DNA of 64,000 nt from Yanghanlia sp047501535 (GCF_047501535.1 NZ_JAZDRJ010000001.1:333289-397288); one strand, 5' to 3'. Counted from the stretch's first letter, positions 47,126 to 55,688 are shown. Made by a program: numbers and translations. The notes: generated from the sequence alone by a model not told the origin.

Positions 47126-47162
47126 AAGCACGCTAATCATAATCAGAACTTACAGCGTGCTT
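47126..47162. terminator. Inverted repeat after the His-rich protein gene
   Basis: AAGCACGCT (47126-47134) and AGCGTGCTT (47154-47162) form a perfect 9-bp stem with a 19-base AT-rich loop about 70 bases after the stop codon. The long loop and missing T-run make it a weak terminator candidate; it could be an operator for the next gene. Confidence 0.35.
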
Positions 47163-47313
47163 GCCGGTAGAGGTGGTGCGGGGGGCTGTTCCGTCCTCTT
47201 CGCTAAGTCTCCTGCAATATGGTCGTTGGCGCTACATATGAAATCTGTTCAAGTATTATGCATCTAGCGACGCATCAAGCGTTATAGCCGGCTTCTACAA
47301 CTTCACAGGTTTC

Positions 47314-48513
47314 GTGCGCAACGTTCTGCTCCTTCTCTCCGATGCGTCGGTTCGCCTGGTTGGCATACTGGGCCTCACACAGATATTGGCGTGGGGAACG
47401 ACCTTCTATTTGCCCGCCGTCTTGGCCGCACCCATTGCTCAAGACAGCGGATGGCCATTGAGTGCTGTCGTCGCGGGGCTTTCTTGGGGTTTTTTAGTGG
47501 CGGGCGTGTGTGCGCCTCGAGCAGGGCGGCTCATTGATCGGTTCGGTGGACGCCCGGTGCTGGCCAGCAGTTCCCTGCTTCTGGCGACCGGCCTGTCGTT
47601 AATGGGAGCCGCTCCCAATATCACGGTGTATTTCTTTGCGTGGACCGTGCTTGGCTTAGCCATGGCTGGCGGCTTGTATGACGCCGCCTTTTCCACGTTG
47701 GGCCGGTTGTTTGGAGAGGACTCACGCACTGCCATGACTGGCGTGACACTGTTGGGCGGGTTCGCCAGCACAGTGGCTTGGCCAGCCATCACCGCGCTCG
47801 AAGTCTGGTTGGGTTGGCGAGGCACCTGCCTGGTGCTGGCAGGCGTGCATTTAACTGTAGGGTTGCCACTGTATTTGCTGGTGATCCCCCGCGAGGCGCA
47901 GCGTAGTGTCACAGATGAGCCCATGCTACCAGCAGACCGGCACCCGGCGACGGTAACGGCTACGGCACAAGCCCGCCTTATCTTTGTATTGGTTGCAGTA
48001 CTGTTTACACTTCAGTCCTCAGTGATGTCCAGTGTGTCCGTCCTGCTGCTCGACACGCTCGCCCAATTGGGTTTTGCAGCATCCGTGGCACTCGCCGTCG
48101 GAATGATGATAGGGCCGTCGCAGGTGGCGGCCAGGCTGCTTGAGCTCTCCGTTTTGGGGAAACTTCACCCAACGTGGTCTGCACGTGGAGCCGTGTTCCT
48201 TTTTTTCCTGGGGCTGGCTTTGCTCATTCCGGCGCATCCGGTTCTCGCTTTTATCGCCATGGCCCTGTATGGGGCAGGTAACGGGCTGATTACCATCGTG
48301 CGCGGAACCCTTCCATTGGCTTTGTTTGGTAGTCATGGATATGGCACGCGCATGGGGTTGTTAGCGCGCCCTATGCTGATTGCTCAAGCCATTGCACCGC
48401 TGGGCATGGCAATGGTGCTCAGCGAATTTGGGCCGGTCATGTTAATAAGCACGCTTACGGCTTTGGCGTTCATGGCGTTTCTAGTCACGTGGCGTTTGCC
48501 ATTGTCTGCATGA
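47314..48513 (+). CDS. MFS transporter
   Basis: A 399-residue twelve-helix major facilitator. Helix 1 reads ILGLTQILAWGTTFYLPAVL, with an APRAGRLIDRFGGRPVL loop 2-3. This pattern is found in the CynX/YbfB-like and oxalate-formate-like MFS groups. It begins with GTG 47314 after AGG. arsB follows 83 bases later in the same direction, so a link to arsenic is possible but not shown; the better-known MFS arsenic transporter ArsJ is normally next to a GAPDH gene, which is absent. Confidence 0.8.
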   Translation: MRNVLLLLSDASVRLVGILGLTQILAWGTTFYLPAVLAAPIAQDSGWPLSAVVAGLSWGFLVAGVCAPRAGRLIDRFGGRPVLASSSLLLATGLSLMGAAPNITVYFFAWTVLGLAMAGGLYDAAFSTLGRLFGEDSRTAMTGVTLLGGFASTVAWPAITALEVWLGWRGTCLVLAGVHLTVGLPLYLLVIPREAQRSVTDEPMLPADRHPATVTATAQARLIFVLVAVLFTLQSSVMSSVSVLLLDTLAQLGFAASVALAVGMMIGPSQVAARLLELSVLGKLHPTWSARGAVFLFFLGLALLIPAHPVLAFIAMALYGAGNGLITIVRGTLPLALFGSHGYGTRMGLLARPMLIAQAIAPLGMAMVLSEFGPVMLISTLTALAFMAFLVTWRLPLSA

Positions 48514-48596
48514 ATTCCCTTTTGGCATATCTCACTGAAAACTGTTGCGGCGGTAATCCATGTTCGCCGGTCAGCATCGAACAATAAGGATTTACT

Positions 48597-49883
48597 GTGG
48601 TCGTCGCCCTGCTCATTTTCCTATTCACGATTGTGCTGGTTATCTGGCAGCCAAAGGGCCTCAATATTGGCTGGAGCGCCTCATTGGGTGCGGTGCTCGC
48701 CCTGGCCTTTGGCGCTGTCAGCTTTAGTGACATCCCAGTCGTTTGGGCCATCGTATGGAACGCGACGGCCACTTTTATTGCCATCATCATCATCAGCTTG
48801 TTGCTGGACGAAGCAGGCTTTTTCGAATGGGCGGCTTTACACGTGGGGCGTTGGGGCGGTGGAAGTGGCCGTCTGTTGTTTGCACTTATCGTCTTGTTAG
48901 GCGCTGCCGTATCTGCCTTTTTCGCCAATGACGGAGCAGCCCTGATTCTGACGCCTATTGTGATGGCTATGTTGCTTGCGCTGGGTTTCACACCGGCGGC
49001 AACGCTGGCATTTGTTATGGCAGCGGGCTTTATCGCCGATACCGCCAGCTTGCCCTTTATCGTGTCGAACTTGGTCAATATCGTCTCGGCTGATTTTTTC
49101 GACATTAGCTTCGCGCGCTATGCGGCCGTCATGGTGCCGGTCAACCTCGTGGCCGTGGCCGCCACGTTGGCTGTCCTTCTGCTCTATTTTCGCAAAAGCA
49201 TTCCCGTGACTTACGATGCCTCTCAGCTCAAGGCACCGAACGATGCCATTCGCGATGTTGCTACGTTTCGGGCGGGTTGGTATGTACTGGCTTTGCTATT
49301 AATAAGCTTTTTCTTTCTGGAAGGCTTAGGTATTCCGGTGAGTGCGCTCGCCGCATCGGGCGCAGCCGTTCTGTTGCTGGTTGCAGGGCGTGGTCACGTT
49401 ATCAGCATTCGCAAAGTGGTGCGCGAAGCGCCCTGGCACATCGTGGTTTTTTCGTTGGGTATGTATCTGGTTGTCTATGGCTTGCGTAATGCGGGTCTGA
49501 CAGACATGATTGCAGGCTGGCTTAACGCCATGGCAAGCGAAGGGTTATGGGTAGCCACTTTGGGCACCGGCTTCCTCACCGCCTTGCTTTCTTCCATTAT
49601 GAATAATTTGCCTACCGTGCTGGTGGGGGCGCTTTCCGTTGACGCCAGCCAGGCGACAGGGCCTATTCGTGAAGCCATGATTTATGCGAACGTGATTGGC
49701 AGTGACCTTGGCCCCAAAATCACACCTATCGGCAGCTTGGCAACGCTGCTGTGGCTGCATGTTCTCGCACGTAAGGGCGTGAAAATCACCTGGGGCTATT
49801 ACTTCCGGGTAGGGGTCGTGCTCACTGTTCCCGTACTGCTTATGACTCTGGCGGCTTTGGCGGTGCGCTTGGGTGGGCTTTGA
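48597..49883 (+). CDS. arsB: Arsenite/antimonite efflux permease ArsB
   Basis: A 428-residue permease that closely follows the E. coli ArsB pattern throughout: VLVIWQPKGLNIGWSASLGA, PVVWAIVWNATATFIAIII, FANDGAALILTPIVMAMLL, IMNNLPTVLVGALSVD and GSDLGPKITPIGSLATLLWL. It exports As(III) and Sb(III) by proton exchange or with ArsA. It starts with GTG after AAGGA. No arsR, arsC, arsA or arsH is nearby, which is unusual because arsB is nearly always ArsR-controlled. Confidence 0.94.
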   Translation: MVVALLIFLFTIVLVIWQPKGLNIGWSASLGAVLALAFGAVSFSDIPVVWAIVWNATATFIAIIIISLLLDEAGFFEWAALHVGRWGGGSGRLLFALIVLLGAAVSAFFANDGAALILTPIVMAMLLALGFTPAATLAFVMAAGFIADTASLPFIVSNLVNIVSADFFDISFARYAAVMVPVNLVAVAATLAVLLLYFRKSIPVTYDASQLKAPNDAIRDVATFRAGWYVLALLLISFFFLEGLGIPVSALAASGAAVLLLVAGRGHVISIRKVVREAPWHIVVFSLGMYLVVYGLRNAGLTDMIAGWLNAMASEGLWVATLGTGFLTALLSSIMNNLPTVLVGALSVDASQATGPIREAMIYANVIGSDLGPKITPIGSLATLLWLHVLARKGVKITWGYYFRVGVVLTVPVLLMTLAALAVRLGGL

Positions 49884-49918
49884 TCCGAGGCTGTTTGGAC
49901 AAATCTCACTCCCTTTCT

Positions 49919-49948
49919 GGAACGTTACTCACACTACAAGCATCTAAA
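49919..49948 (+). promoter_or_regulatory. Candidate ECF-type promoter
   Basis: GGAACGTT at 49919-49926 resembles the GGAAC -35 element of ECF sigma factors; TCTAAA at 49943-49948 stands at the -10 position with about 18 bases between. It lies 37 bases before the sigma factor start, fitting autoregulation. Only one copy was found by eye. Confidence 0.4.
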
Positions 49949-49984
49949 ACTAAACAAGCAGGAGTACGAGGAAAGGAGCGAGCG

Positions 49985-50671
49985 ATGAGTGTCACGACTT
50001 CTATGCAGGAAGAGGCAGATGATGATGCGAGGCTGATCGAAGACATACTTAATGGAGACGCCCCGGCCTTTGAAATCCTTATGCGCCGCTATAACAGGCG
50101 CTTGTATCGGGCGGCACGCAGTATTCTGAAGGACGATGCCGAGGCTGAGGACGCGCTACAGGAAGCGTATTGGAAGGCGTATCGGGCGATGGCCACCTTC
50201 AATTTTGATGCGCAGATTTCTACGTGGCTGACTCGCATTGTCATTAACGAATCCCTCGGCCGCTTGCGCCAATCCCGTCGCAGGGGCCAATTCCTGGAGT
50301 CTTATGAGGTACGGGTGATGGACACACTGGACGCGAGAAGGCAAACCATGGATGCGCGCGATCATCATCCTGACGCCCAGGCCTGGCGGGCAGAAATACG
50401 GGCGTTGATTGAACAAAAACTCGATGGTTTGCCCGACGCCTATCGTGTGATCTTCATGTTGCGTGCCGTCGAAGAAATGTCGGTGGCAGAAGTGGCTCTG
50501 GTGCTTGAAATCCCCGAAGCCACTGTGCGAACCCGCTTCTTTCGTGCACGCCGTCTCATGCGTGAGGCACTTGAGCATGAAATTGATGCGAGCTCCGGTG
50601 ATGCATTTTCGTTCGACGGCGCTCGCTGTGATCGTATTGTGGAGAATGTACTGGCGCGGTTCAGGCAGTAA
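49985..50671 (+). CDS. ECF-type RNA polymerase sigma factor
   Basis: A 228-residue sigma-70-family factor. Region 2 is RRLYRAARSILKDDAEAEDA then LQEAYWKAYRAMATFNFDAQ, and region 4 is LDGLPDAYRVIFMLRAVEEM then AEVALVLEIPEATVRTRFFR. There is a short extension at both ends, the last 30 residues being acidic and cysteine-bearing (one Cys near 217). AAAGGAG precedes ATG 49985. No anti-sigma factor gene is adjacent, so control may be through the C-terminal extension. It converges, six bases away, with a cupredoxin gene, and a GGAAC-type promoter precedes it. Confidence 0.9.
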   Translation: MSVTTSMQEEADDDARLIEDILNGDAPAFEILMRRYNRRLYRAARSILKDDAEAEDALQEAYWKAYRAMATFNFDAQISTWLTRIVINESLGRLRQSRRRGQFLESYEVRVMDTLDARRQTMDARDHHPDAQAWRAEIRALIEQKLDGLPDAYRVIFMLRAVEEMSVAEVALVLEIPEATVRTRFFRARRLMREALEHEIDASSGDAFSFDGARCDRIVENVLARFRQ

Positions 50672-50677
50672 GCCGCT

Positions 50678-51208
50678 TCATTCGACAATTTTCTCTTTGA
50701 GAATCGTGGCGATAGGTGGAAAAGAGCGTAGAGCAATTTCGGGAGGAGGCCGGCCACCGCCCCGGCCCGGCTCTTGCACGTACTGAGTGCTTGAGTCACC
50801 CTCCACAATAATGCGTCCGACCATGCCCGCATGCTCGTGTGGCAGGCAGTAATAGTCATAGACGCCCGGAACCGTCAGCGTGACGGAAAAGCTTTGCTCT
50901 GGCAGCAAAAAGCCTGAATCCCAAGGCGTGGCGTTTTCTGGGATGCGTTGCTGCTTGCCGTATAAATCAGGGTGGTACACCGTAGCCGTATGTGAATTAC
51001 CCGCATCATGATTCGTCCAGCGCAAGGTCTGGCCGGGCTGTATCAGCAGGCCGGATGGGCGGAACCACACATGGGCTCCGCCAGTGGTGCCGCCCATTGA
51101 GATATCAATGACGTCGGCTGCCAAAGCGCGCCGCCACAGCGCTGGCGCGGCCATACCGCTTATCATCAGCCCGCTGGACAACACAAAGTGGCGGCGTAGC
51201 ACGTTCAT
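50678..51208 (-). CDS. Exported cupredoxin (plastocyanin/azurin-like)
   Basis: A 176-residue periplasmic copper protein with a Tat-like N-terminus (RRHFVLSSGLMISGMAAPAL). The blue-copper ligands are visible: His in DAGNSHTATVY near residue 75, and Cys, His and Met in YYCLPHEHAGMVGRI near 130. The beta-sandwich also shows IQPGQTLRWTNHDAG. It ends in a Gly/Pro/Arg linker and a short tail. It overlaps the upstream gene by four bases. It may carry electrons or buffer copper for an extracytoplasmic stress response with the sigma factor next to it. Confidence 0.85.
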   Translation of the reverse strand: MNVLRRHFVLSSGLMISGMAAPALWRRALAADVIDISMGGTTGGAHVWFRPSGLLIQPGQTLRWTNHDAGNSHTATVYHPDLYGKQQRIPENATPWDSGFLLPEQSFSVTLTVPGVYDYYCLPHEHAGMVGRIIVEGDSSTQYVQEPGRGGGRPPPEIALRSFPPIATILKEKIVE

Positions 51209-51630
51209 TTTTCCACCCTCGCTTCGCCGTCCACCGGGACGTGCCACAGAATGATGTGAATATGCGGTTCTGGCACTCCGGGGTGGCCCGCGTTATACAT
51301 CATATCTACATGATCGACGTGGCCGCCCGGAGCGAGCAGATTGTCCAGATGCATTTGTGGCGTCATCTGCGCAGTCGGAATCATGTAAATCGTGCTGACC
51401 AGTTTACCGTCGCGGTCATAAGCCAGGAACGGCCCTGCCGGCAGCGTGCTTGGGTCAACGAAAAGCTGACCCATGCCTGGAATGAAGGACGGCAGTTGAA
51501 CCAGTGAACTGACTTCTTTATAGGGTTCAGCAGGGGGAGCCTTGGAGACAGCTGAAGCGGTGTGTGCATAGGCTCCGAAAGCAGGCGCCAGGGCAAGAAC
51601 GGCTGCGCCAAGAAGAAGGGGCTTGTTCAT
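51205..51630 (-). CDS. Exported TTHB210-like (DUF5602-type) protein
   Basis: A 141-residue exported protein with a signal peptide (VLALAPAFGAYAHTASA). The mature part has FVDPSTLPAGPFLAYDRDGK, then LAPGGHVDHVDMMYNAGHPG and EPHIHIILWHV. The many His residues suggest a metal site. The pattern recalls the TTHB210 family of Thermus, which is under control of an ECF sigma factor; I am not certain of the family call. It is co-transcribed with the cupredoxin through a 4-base overlap. A longer frame to 51660 lacks a better start. Confidence 0.55.
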   Translation of the reverse strand: MNKPLLLGAAVLALAPAFGAYAHTASAVSKAPPAEPYKEVSSLVQLPSFIPGMGQLFVDPSTLPAGPFLAYDRDGKLVSTIYMIPTAQMTPQMHLDNLLAPGGHVDHVDMMYNAGHPGVPEPHIHIILWHVPVDGEARVEK

Positions 51631-51861
51631 GTGCAAATCTCCGAAACAGTAGTGGTACATCTCAAGTGGCGTGTATCAACCCATTAGATGTGCGTTCGGA
51701 GAAAAGCGTTTCACGGTGAGTGCGCGCTGCTTTGCTTGCGCAGGTGGTGTATTCCGTTCAATGTGAAACTGAGGCGTACCCGATACGGTACGACCGATGA
51801 GCAAGACATGCTTCCTGCGCTCAATGAAAATAATAACGATCAGCCTGTGGTTGCGTGAGCA

Positions 51862-52629
51862 TTAATAATGGTTGCGCCTTTCGAACTGACCGATGGCATC
51901 GAGCAGCATGGGGGCGAACGCCTGTTCGTATGCCTCCAGGCTCCATTCGTTTGAGGAGCCGGACACATGGAGAGCTCCATAGGGCACACCTTTTTCGTCT
52001 CGTACTGCGGCGCCCAGGCCGATCTCTCCCATGATGAACTCGTCCAGAATCGTGCTGTAGCCCTTTTCCCTGGAGATGTTGAGCTCGCGGCGTATTTTCT
52101 GCGCATCCGTGATGGTGCGGGGCGTGAACGAGACCAGCGGAGTCGTTTCGAAGAACACATCCAACTTGTCTGGCGTGAGTTGGGAGAGCACCGCCCGCCC
52201 GCCCGCTGTGCAATATAGCGGCACGCGCCGGCCAACGAGCGAGGCATGGAAGTGTTCCGTTTTCGTCTGGTGCCTCATGGCATAGACAAGTTCGTTACCG
52301 TCGAGCAGCGAAAGGCTGATTTTCTCGCCTGACGCTTTCGACAAATCCAGCATGAGAGGGTTGAAAACCTCTACCAAAGTGTGTGAGCGGAGAAAGTGAA
52401 AGGTGAAATCCAGCACTCTTTTCCCGAGCTGATATCGCCGTGTGACTGGATTCTGTTCCAAATAGCCCTCTGCGCACAGCGTGTAGGCGTAACGTTGTAC
52501 TGCGCTTTTGCCCATGCCGCTTCGCTCGACGAGTTCAGACAGGCTCAAATCACCCGGCGCACTCTTGAAACAATCAAGGATTTGGAAGGCCTTTCCAACG
52601 GAAGCCACATATAGAGGGCTCTCAATCAT
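51862..52629 (-). CDS. IclR-family regulator
   Basis: A 255-residue IclR regulator. Winged helix at about 10-65 (LSLSELVERSGMGKSAVQRY), then a GAF-like effector domain (LSLLDGNELVYAMRHQT; CTAGGRAVLSQLTPD; GLGAAVRDEKGVPYGALHVS). ATG 52629 follows GAGAGA. It is divergent from the M20 peptidase/Bug pair, with a perfect 16-bp palindrome in the 62-bp gap, and so probably governs both directions. Confidence 0.92.
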   Translation of the reverse strand: MIESPLYVASVGKAFQILDCFKSAPGDLSLSELVERSGMGKSAVQRYAYTLCAEGYLEQNPVTRRYQLGKRVLDFTFHFLRSHTLVEVFNPLMLDLSKASGEKISLSLLDGNELVYAMRHQTKTEHFHASLVGRRVPLYCTAGGRAVLSQLTPDKLDVFFETTPLVSFTPRTITDAQKIRRELNISREKGYSTILDEFIMGEIGLGAAVRDEKGVPYGALHVSGSSNEWSLEAYEQAFAPMLLDAIGQFERRNHY

Positions 52630-52642
52630 TGTCTCTCGCAAC

Positions 52643-52658
52643 ATTATATCGATATAAT
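52643..52658. promoter_or_regulatory. 16-bp perfect palindrome, probable IclR operator over divergent promoters
   Basis: ATTATATCGATATAAT is exactly symmetric. Each half contains a consensus -10 TATAAT, one reading towards the M20 peptidase gene (52653-52658, with TTGTCT at 52629-52634 as -35) and the other towards the IclR gene. A bound IclR dimer would cover both -10 boxes. Confidence 0.7.
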
Positions 52659-52691
52659 CTATTAAATAGTGATAGTAAGTATTGTAATGCA

Positions 52692-53912
52692 ATGCATGGA
52701 GGTCGTGTGAGTTTGGAGCAATCTATCCCCGCCGTTCAGTGGCTGGAAAACAAACGCGAGGACATGCTCGCGTTATTGGAAGACATCGTCAATATTGATT
52801 CCAATAGTGCAGATAAACCTGGGGTGTCTCGGGTGTTCCGTCGTCTGGAAAGCTTTTTTCAATCGCAGGGCCTGACGGTTTCGTCTCATTTTGTAGACGG
52901 CGTTGAGGCTGCGATCTCGGTAACGGCGAATCCTGGTCGCGGAACAGGGCAGCCCGTGCTGCTGATGGGGCACTGCGATACGGTCTTTCCGGCGGGAGAG
53001 GCTGCTCGCCGCCCATTCCGCATTGAGAACGGCAGAGCGTATGGCCCGGGTGTGGCAGACATGAAGTCTGGGGTCGTGATGAATGCTTTCATTATTGCTG
53101 CCGTGGCGCAAAGTCGGGAGCCACTACCCGAAGTGACTGCCTTGTTCACCTGCGACGAAGAAATTGGCTCACCTCTGAGTAAGGATGTGATCATCCCCTT
53201 TGCCCGAAAAGCCGCCTTTGTATTCAATGGCGAACCGGGTCGTCCGTCCGGCAATGTAGTCACCTCCCGCAAAGGCGGCGTGTTCTTCGATTTGGAAATC
53301 ACGGGCAAGGCGGCTCATTCCGGTGCCAACTTCGCAGAAGGGGTCAGCGCCATTTCTGAACTGGCCAACAAGATTGTGGCCCTGGATGCGCTCACCGATC
53401 TGGACAAAGGTGTCACGGTTAACGTCGGGCTGGTCTCTGGCGGGCTGTCCGTCAACACGTCGGCACCCTCGGCGAAAGCAGGGATCGACTTGCGGGTGCA
53501 TAACCATGAGCAGCGCGAAGACATGGTGGGGAAGATCCGTTGCATCTGCGATCGTTCCTTCATCAGAGGTACGTTCTCCAAATTGGGCATCGTGGGCGAG
53601 TTCAGGCCTTTTGTGCCATCCGCGCAGTCGCAGCGTCTATTCGAACTCTACCGTGACCAGCTTTCTGAGCTCGGCCATCGTGCAGAACAGGAGTCGAGTG
53701 GCGGCTGTGCAGACTCGGGCGTGGCATCCAGCGAGGGAGCCATCACGCTATGTGGTACCGGCCCCGTAGGAGGAGGTTTCCATACCCTGGATGAATACTG
53801 TGAAGTCGACACCATGGTGCCTCGCGGGCAAGCCGTGCTGGCAACGATGGCGCGCTTGCAAGAGGTTGACTGGGCGGCCACTGATGCGCAAAGCCCCGAT
53901 AGCCTTCGCTGA
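52692..53912 (+). CDS. M20-family metallopeptidase (glutamate carboxypeptidase-like)
   Basis: A 406-residue zinc hydrolase of the CPG2/ArgE type. Metal ligands: His in MGHCDTVFPAGE near residue 90, bridging Asp in GPGVADMKSGVVMN near 120, catalytic and metal Glu in FTCDEEIGSPLS near 155, and C-terminal His in GGGFHTLDEYCEVD near 370. The dimerisation lid has ITGKAAHSGANFAEGVSA. It should remove an amino acid from an N-acyl or peptide substrate. ATG 52692 is used; GTG 52707 after GGAGG is equally possible. A Bug gene follows 32 bases later, suggesting import and hydrolysis of one amino-acid conjugate. Confidence 0.9.
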   Translation: MHGGRVSLEQSIPAVQWLENKREDMLALLEDIVNIDSNSADKPGVSRVFRRLESFFQSQGLTVSSHFVDGVEAAISVTANPGRGTGQPVLLMGHCDTVFPAGEAARRPFRIENGRAYGPGVADMKSGVVMNAFIIAAVAQSREPLPEVTALFTCDEEIGSPLSKDVIIPFARKAAFVFNGEPGRPSGNVVTSRKGGVFFDLEITGKAAHSGANFAEGVSAISELANKIVALDALTDLDKGVTVNVGLVSGGLSVNTSAPSAKAGIDLRVHNHEQREDMVGKIRCICDRSFIRGTFSKLGIVGEFRPFVPSAQSQRLFELYRDQLSELGHRAEQESSGGCADSGVASSEGAITLCGTGPVGGGFHTLDEYCEVDTMVPRGQAVLATMARLQEVDWAATDAQSPDSLR

Positions 53913-53944
53913 TTTTTTCCTTAGCAAACACGTAGACAATAATC

Positions 53945-54961
53945 ATGAAAAACAAGACATCGTTCGAGACACGACGTTCGCTCCTTAAAGCAGCAGCCGC
54001 GGCAGCTGTGGCGCCGGCCTTTATGCTGTCGCCGGCCATTGCAAGTACTTATCCCCCCAGCACAGTGAGTATGATGGTTCCGTATCCGGCGGGCGGCCCC
54101 AGTGATACCGCCGCTCGCATTCTGGCGGTCCCCGTCGGTGAGGTGTTGGGCGCCCATGTTGTCGTTGAAAACGTCGGTGGTGCAACGGGGACGATCGCAG
54201 CATCAAGAGTGCTTACCGCCAAGGCCGACGGCAGCATCTTCTTCCAGGGCACGCAGAATGAACTCATTATTCCGCCGCTAACGAATAAAGCTGTTCGCTT
54301 TCAGCCGGACGCCTTTGAGAATTTGCTGCCAATCTCGTTTACGCCCATCGTGCTGCTCGTGCGGGCAGACCTGCCGGTCAATACCATGGAAGAGTTCTTC
54401 GAGTACGCACGCAAGCAAGACGAATCGTCATCGCTCACGTACGGTTCGGTTGGGGTCGGTTCGCTCTACCATTTGATTACCGATTACATGGGCAGGCGGA
54501 TGGACATCCCCTTTACCCACGTTCCGTATACCGGTACGGCGCCAGTGGTACAGGCTCTCATCGGGCAGCAGATCGACTTCTCGCTGATGCCGTTCCAGGC
54601 ATCCATGTTGGAAATGGTCAAGGGTGGCCGATTCAAGGCGCTAGCCGTGGCATCGCCCACCAAACCGGCAGTGCTTGAACACTTACCCAGCATTTCTACG
54701 CTGCCACAGCTGGCGGATTTTGATTTCGCTAGCTATGCCGGATACTTCGTGAAGAAGGGTACGCCAACGGAAATCAAGGAAAAGCTGAATCACGCTATCG
54801 GTTCGGCGCTTCTGGACGATGAAATTGTGTCGCGCTTGGAAGCCGAAGGGCGCATGATGCTGAAGCCGATGACGCTGGCAGAGGCGGCAAAGGCTTACGA
54901 AAGTGAAGTCGCGCGATACCGTGAATTGATCCGCGTCACCGGTTATACGCAGGACGAGTGA
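53945..54961 (+). CDS. Bug-family substrate-binding protein with Tat-like signal
   Basis: A 338-residue TctC/Bug protein. The N-terminus has TRRSLLKAAAAAAVAPAF, a twin-arginine-like signal, unlike the Sec signals of the two other Bug proteins here. Family marks are VSMMVPYPAGGPSDTAARIL, ENVGGATGTIAASRVL, and VPYTGTAPVVQALIGQQID. It is co-directional with and close to the M20 peptidase gene and shares its promoter and IclR control. No TctAB genes are present. Confidence 0.9.
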   Translation: MKNKTSFETRRSLLKAAAAAAVAPAFMLSPAIASTYPPSTVSMMVPYPAGGPSDTAARILAVPVGEVLGAHVVVENVGGATGTIAASRVLTAKADGSIFFQGTQNELIIPPLTNKAVRFQPDAFENLLPISFTPIVLLVRADLPVNTMEEFFEYARKQDESSSLTYGSVGVGSLYHLITDYMGRRMDIPFTHVPYTGTAPVVQALIGQQIDFSLMPFQASMLEMVKGGRFKALAVASPTKPAVLEHLPSISTLPQLADFDFASYAGYFVKKGTPTEIKEKLNHAIGSALLDDEIVSRLEAEGRMMLKPMTLAEAAKAYESEVARYRELIRVTGYTQDE

Positions 54962-55087
54962 TCGGCCGGTGGTGTGTGCATGCACCACCTATTCTTTTCT
55001 AACGATGTGAACAGAAAGGGCGTTTGCCTCTCGAAGCCTTCTAGGGCGGTGAGGGTGACGCCCGCTTTAGCTTCACTGGTGGGCAAG

Positions 55088-55531
55088 CTAGGAGTTTGCA
55101 GGGTTCAAACTTACGGCCATCTGCCCCGCAGTTTCACGCGCGGCGTTACGGTCCCAGATCTTTTCGTGGACGTAGAAGAACGCCATTTGCACAGTCGGCT
55201 CCAACAGGCTCAGGGTCAGCGCAGCGATCAGATCGCCCGTGACTACATAGGCAACTCCGGTTGCGATAATCAAATGCACTGCATAATAGCTGCCGGTCTT
55301 GATCAGCGTGCGAAGGCGCTGTAAACGCAGGCGAGCCCACACTTTGTCATGGGCGAAATAGGCGAATGCCTGCACGGTAGGTTCAAGCAAGCTCAATGTG
55401 AGCGCCGCTAACCAGTCGCCGGTGACGGCAAAAGCCACGCAGGCGGCAACGACGATGTGCAGTGCGTAATAGCTGAGTGTCTTGACGAACGTGCGGCGAT
55501 TGTTGCGAAGAACGAGCTTGATGTGTGACAT
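55088..55531 (-). CDS. Duplicated DUF2061 membrane protein
   Basis: A 147-residue membrane protein made of two copies of the DUF2061 unit. Repeat 1 (about 14-65) has TLSYYALHIVVAACVAFAV and LLEPTVQAFAYFAHDKVW; repeat 2 (about 75-125) has TGSYYAVHLIIATGVAYVV and LLEPTVQMAFFYVHEKIW. DUF2061 has no known function. ATG 55531 is preferred because an upstream in-frame ATG (55576) lies inside a Fur-like box and gives an odd MNNNNYHL start. The start is directly behind a palindrome that could hide it in mRNA. Confidence 0.8.
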   Translation of the reverse strand: MSHIKLVLRNNRRTFVKTLSYYALHIVVAACVAFAVTGDWLAALTLSLLEPTVQAFAYFAHDKVWARLRLQRLRTLIKTGSYYAVHLIIATGVAYVVTGDLIAALTLSLLEPTVQMAFFYVHEKIWDRNAARETAGQMAVSLNPANS

Positions 55532-55533
55532 AA

Positions 55534-55557
55534 ATTTATCCATTTGAATGGATAAAT
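55534..55557 (-). repeat. 24-base near-perfect palindrome at the DUF2061 start
   Basis: ATTTATCCATT (55534-55544) and AATGGATAAAT (55547-55557) surround a central TG. In the minus-strand mRNA the only Shine-Dalgarno-like GGAU lies in the arm beside ATG 55531, so folding could repress translation. Confidence 0.7.
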
Positions 55558-55570
55558 GATAATTATTATT
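55552..55570. promoter_or_regulatory. Fur-like box
   Basis: ATAAATGATAATTATTATT matches about 14 of 19 positions of the Fur consensus GATAATGATAATCATTATC. It overlaps the palindrome at 55534-55557 and lies just upstream of the DUF2061 start. AT-rich DNA gives chance matches, so this is suggestive only. Confidence 0.45.
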
Positions 55571-55688
55571 ATTCATCTTGTGTTTTGGTTTTTTGTATCG
55601 GGCTGATGCCTTAAGGCTATGGGGTTTGCTCAGCGCTTTTGATACTTTCTTGATGCTTTATTGATATCTGCTTGTTGACGCCGGACCT

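Noticed and set aside
47126..47162. Inverted repeat as start of a CRISPR or REP array
   Set aside because: It occurs only once; no array of repeats with spacers was seen anywhere in the window.
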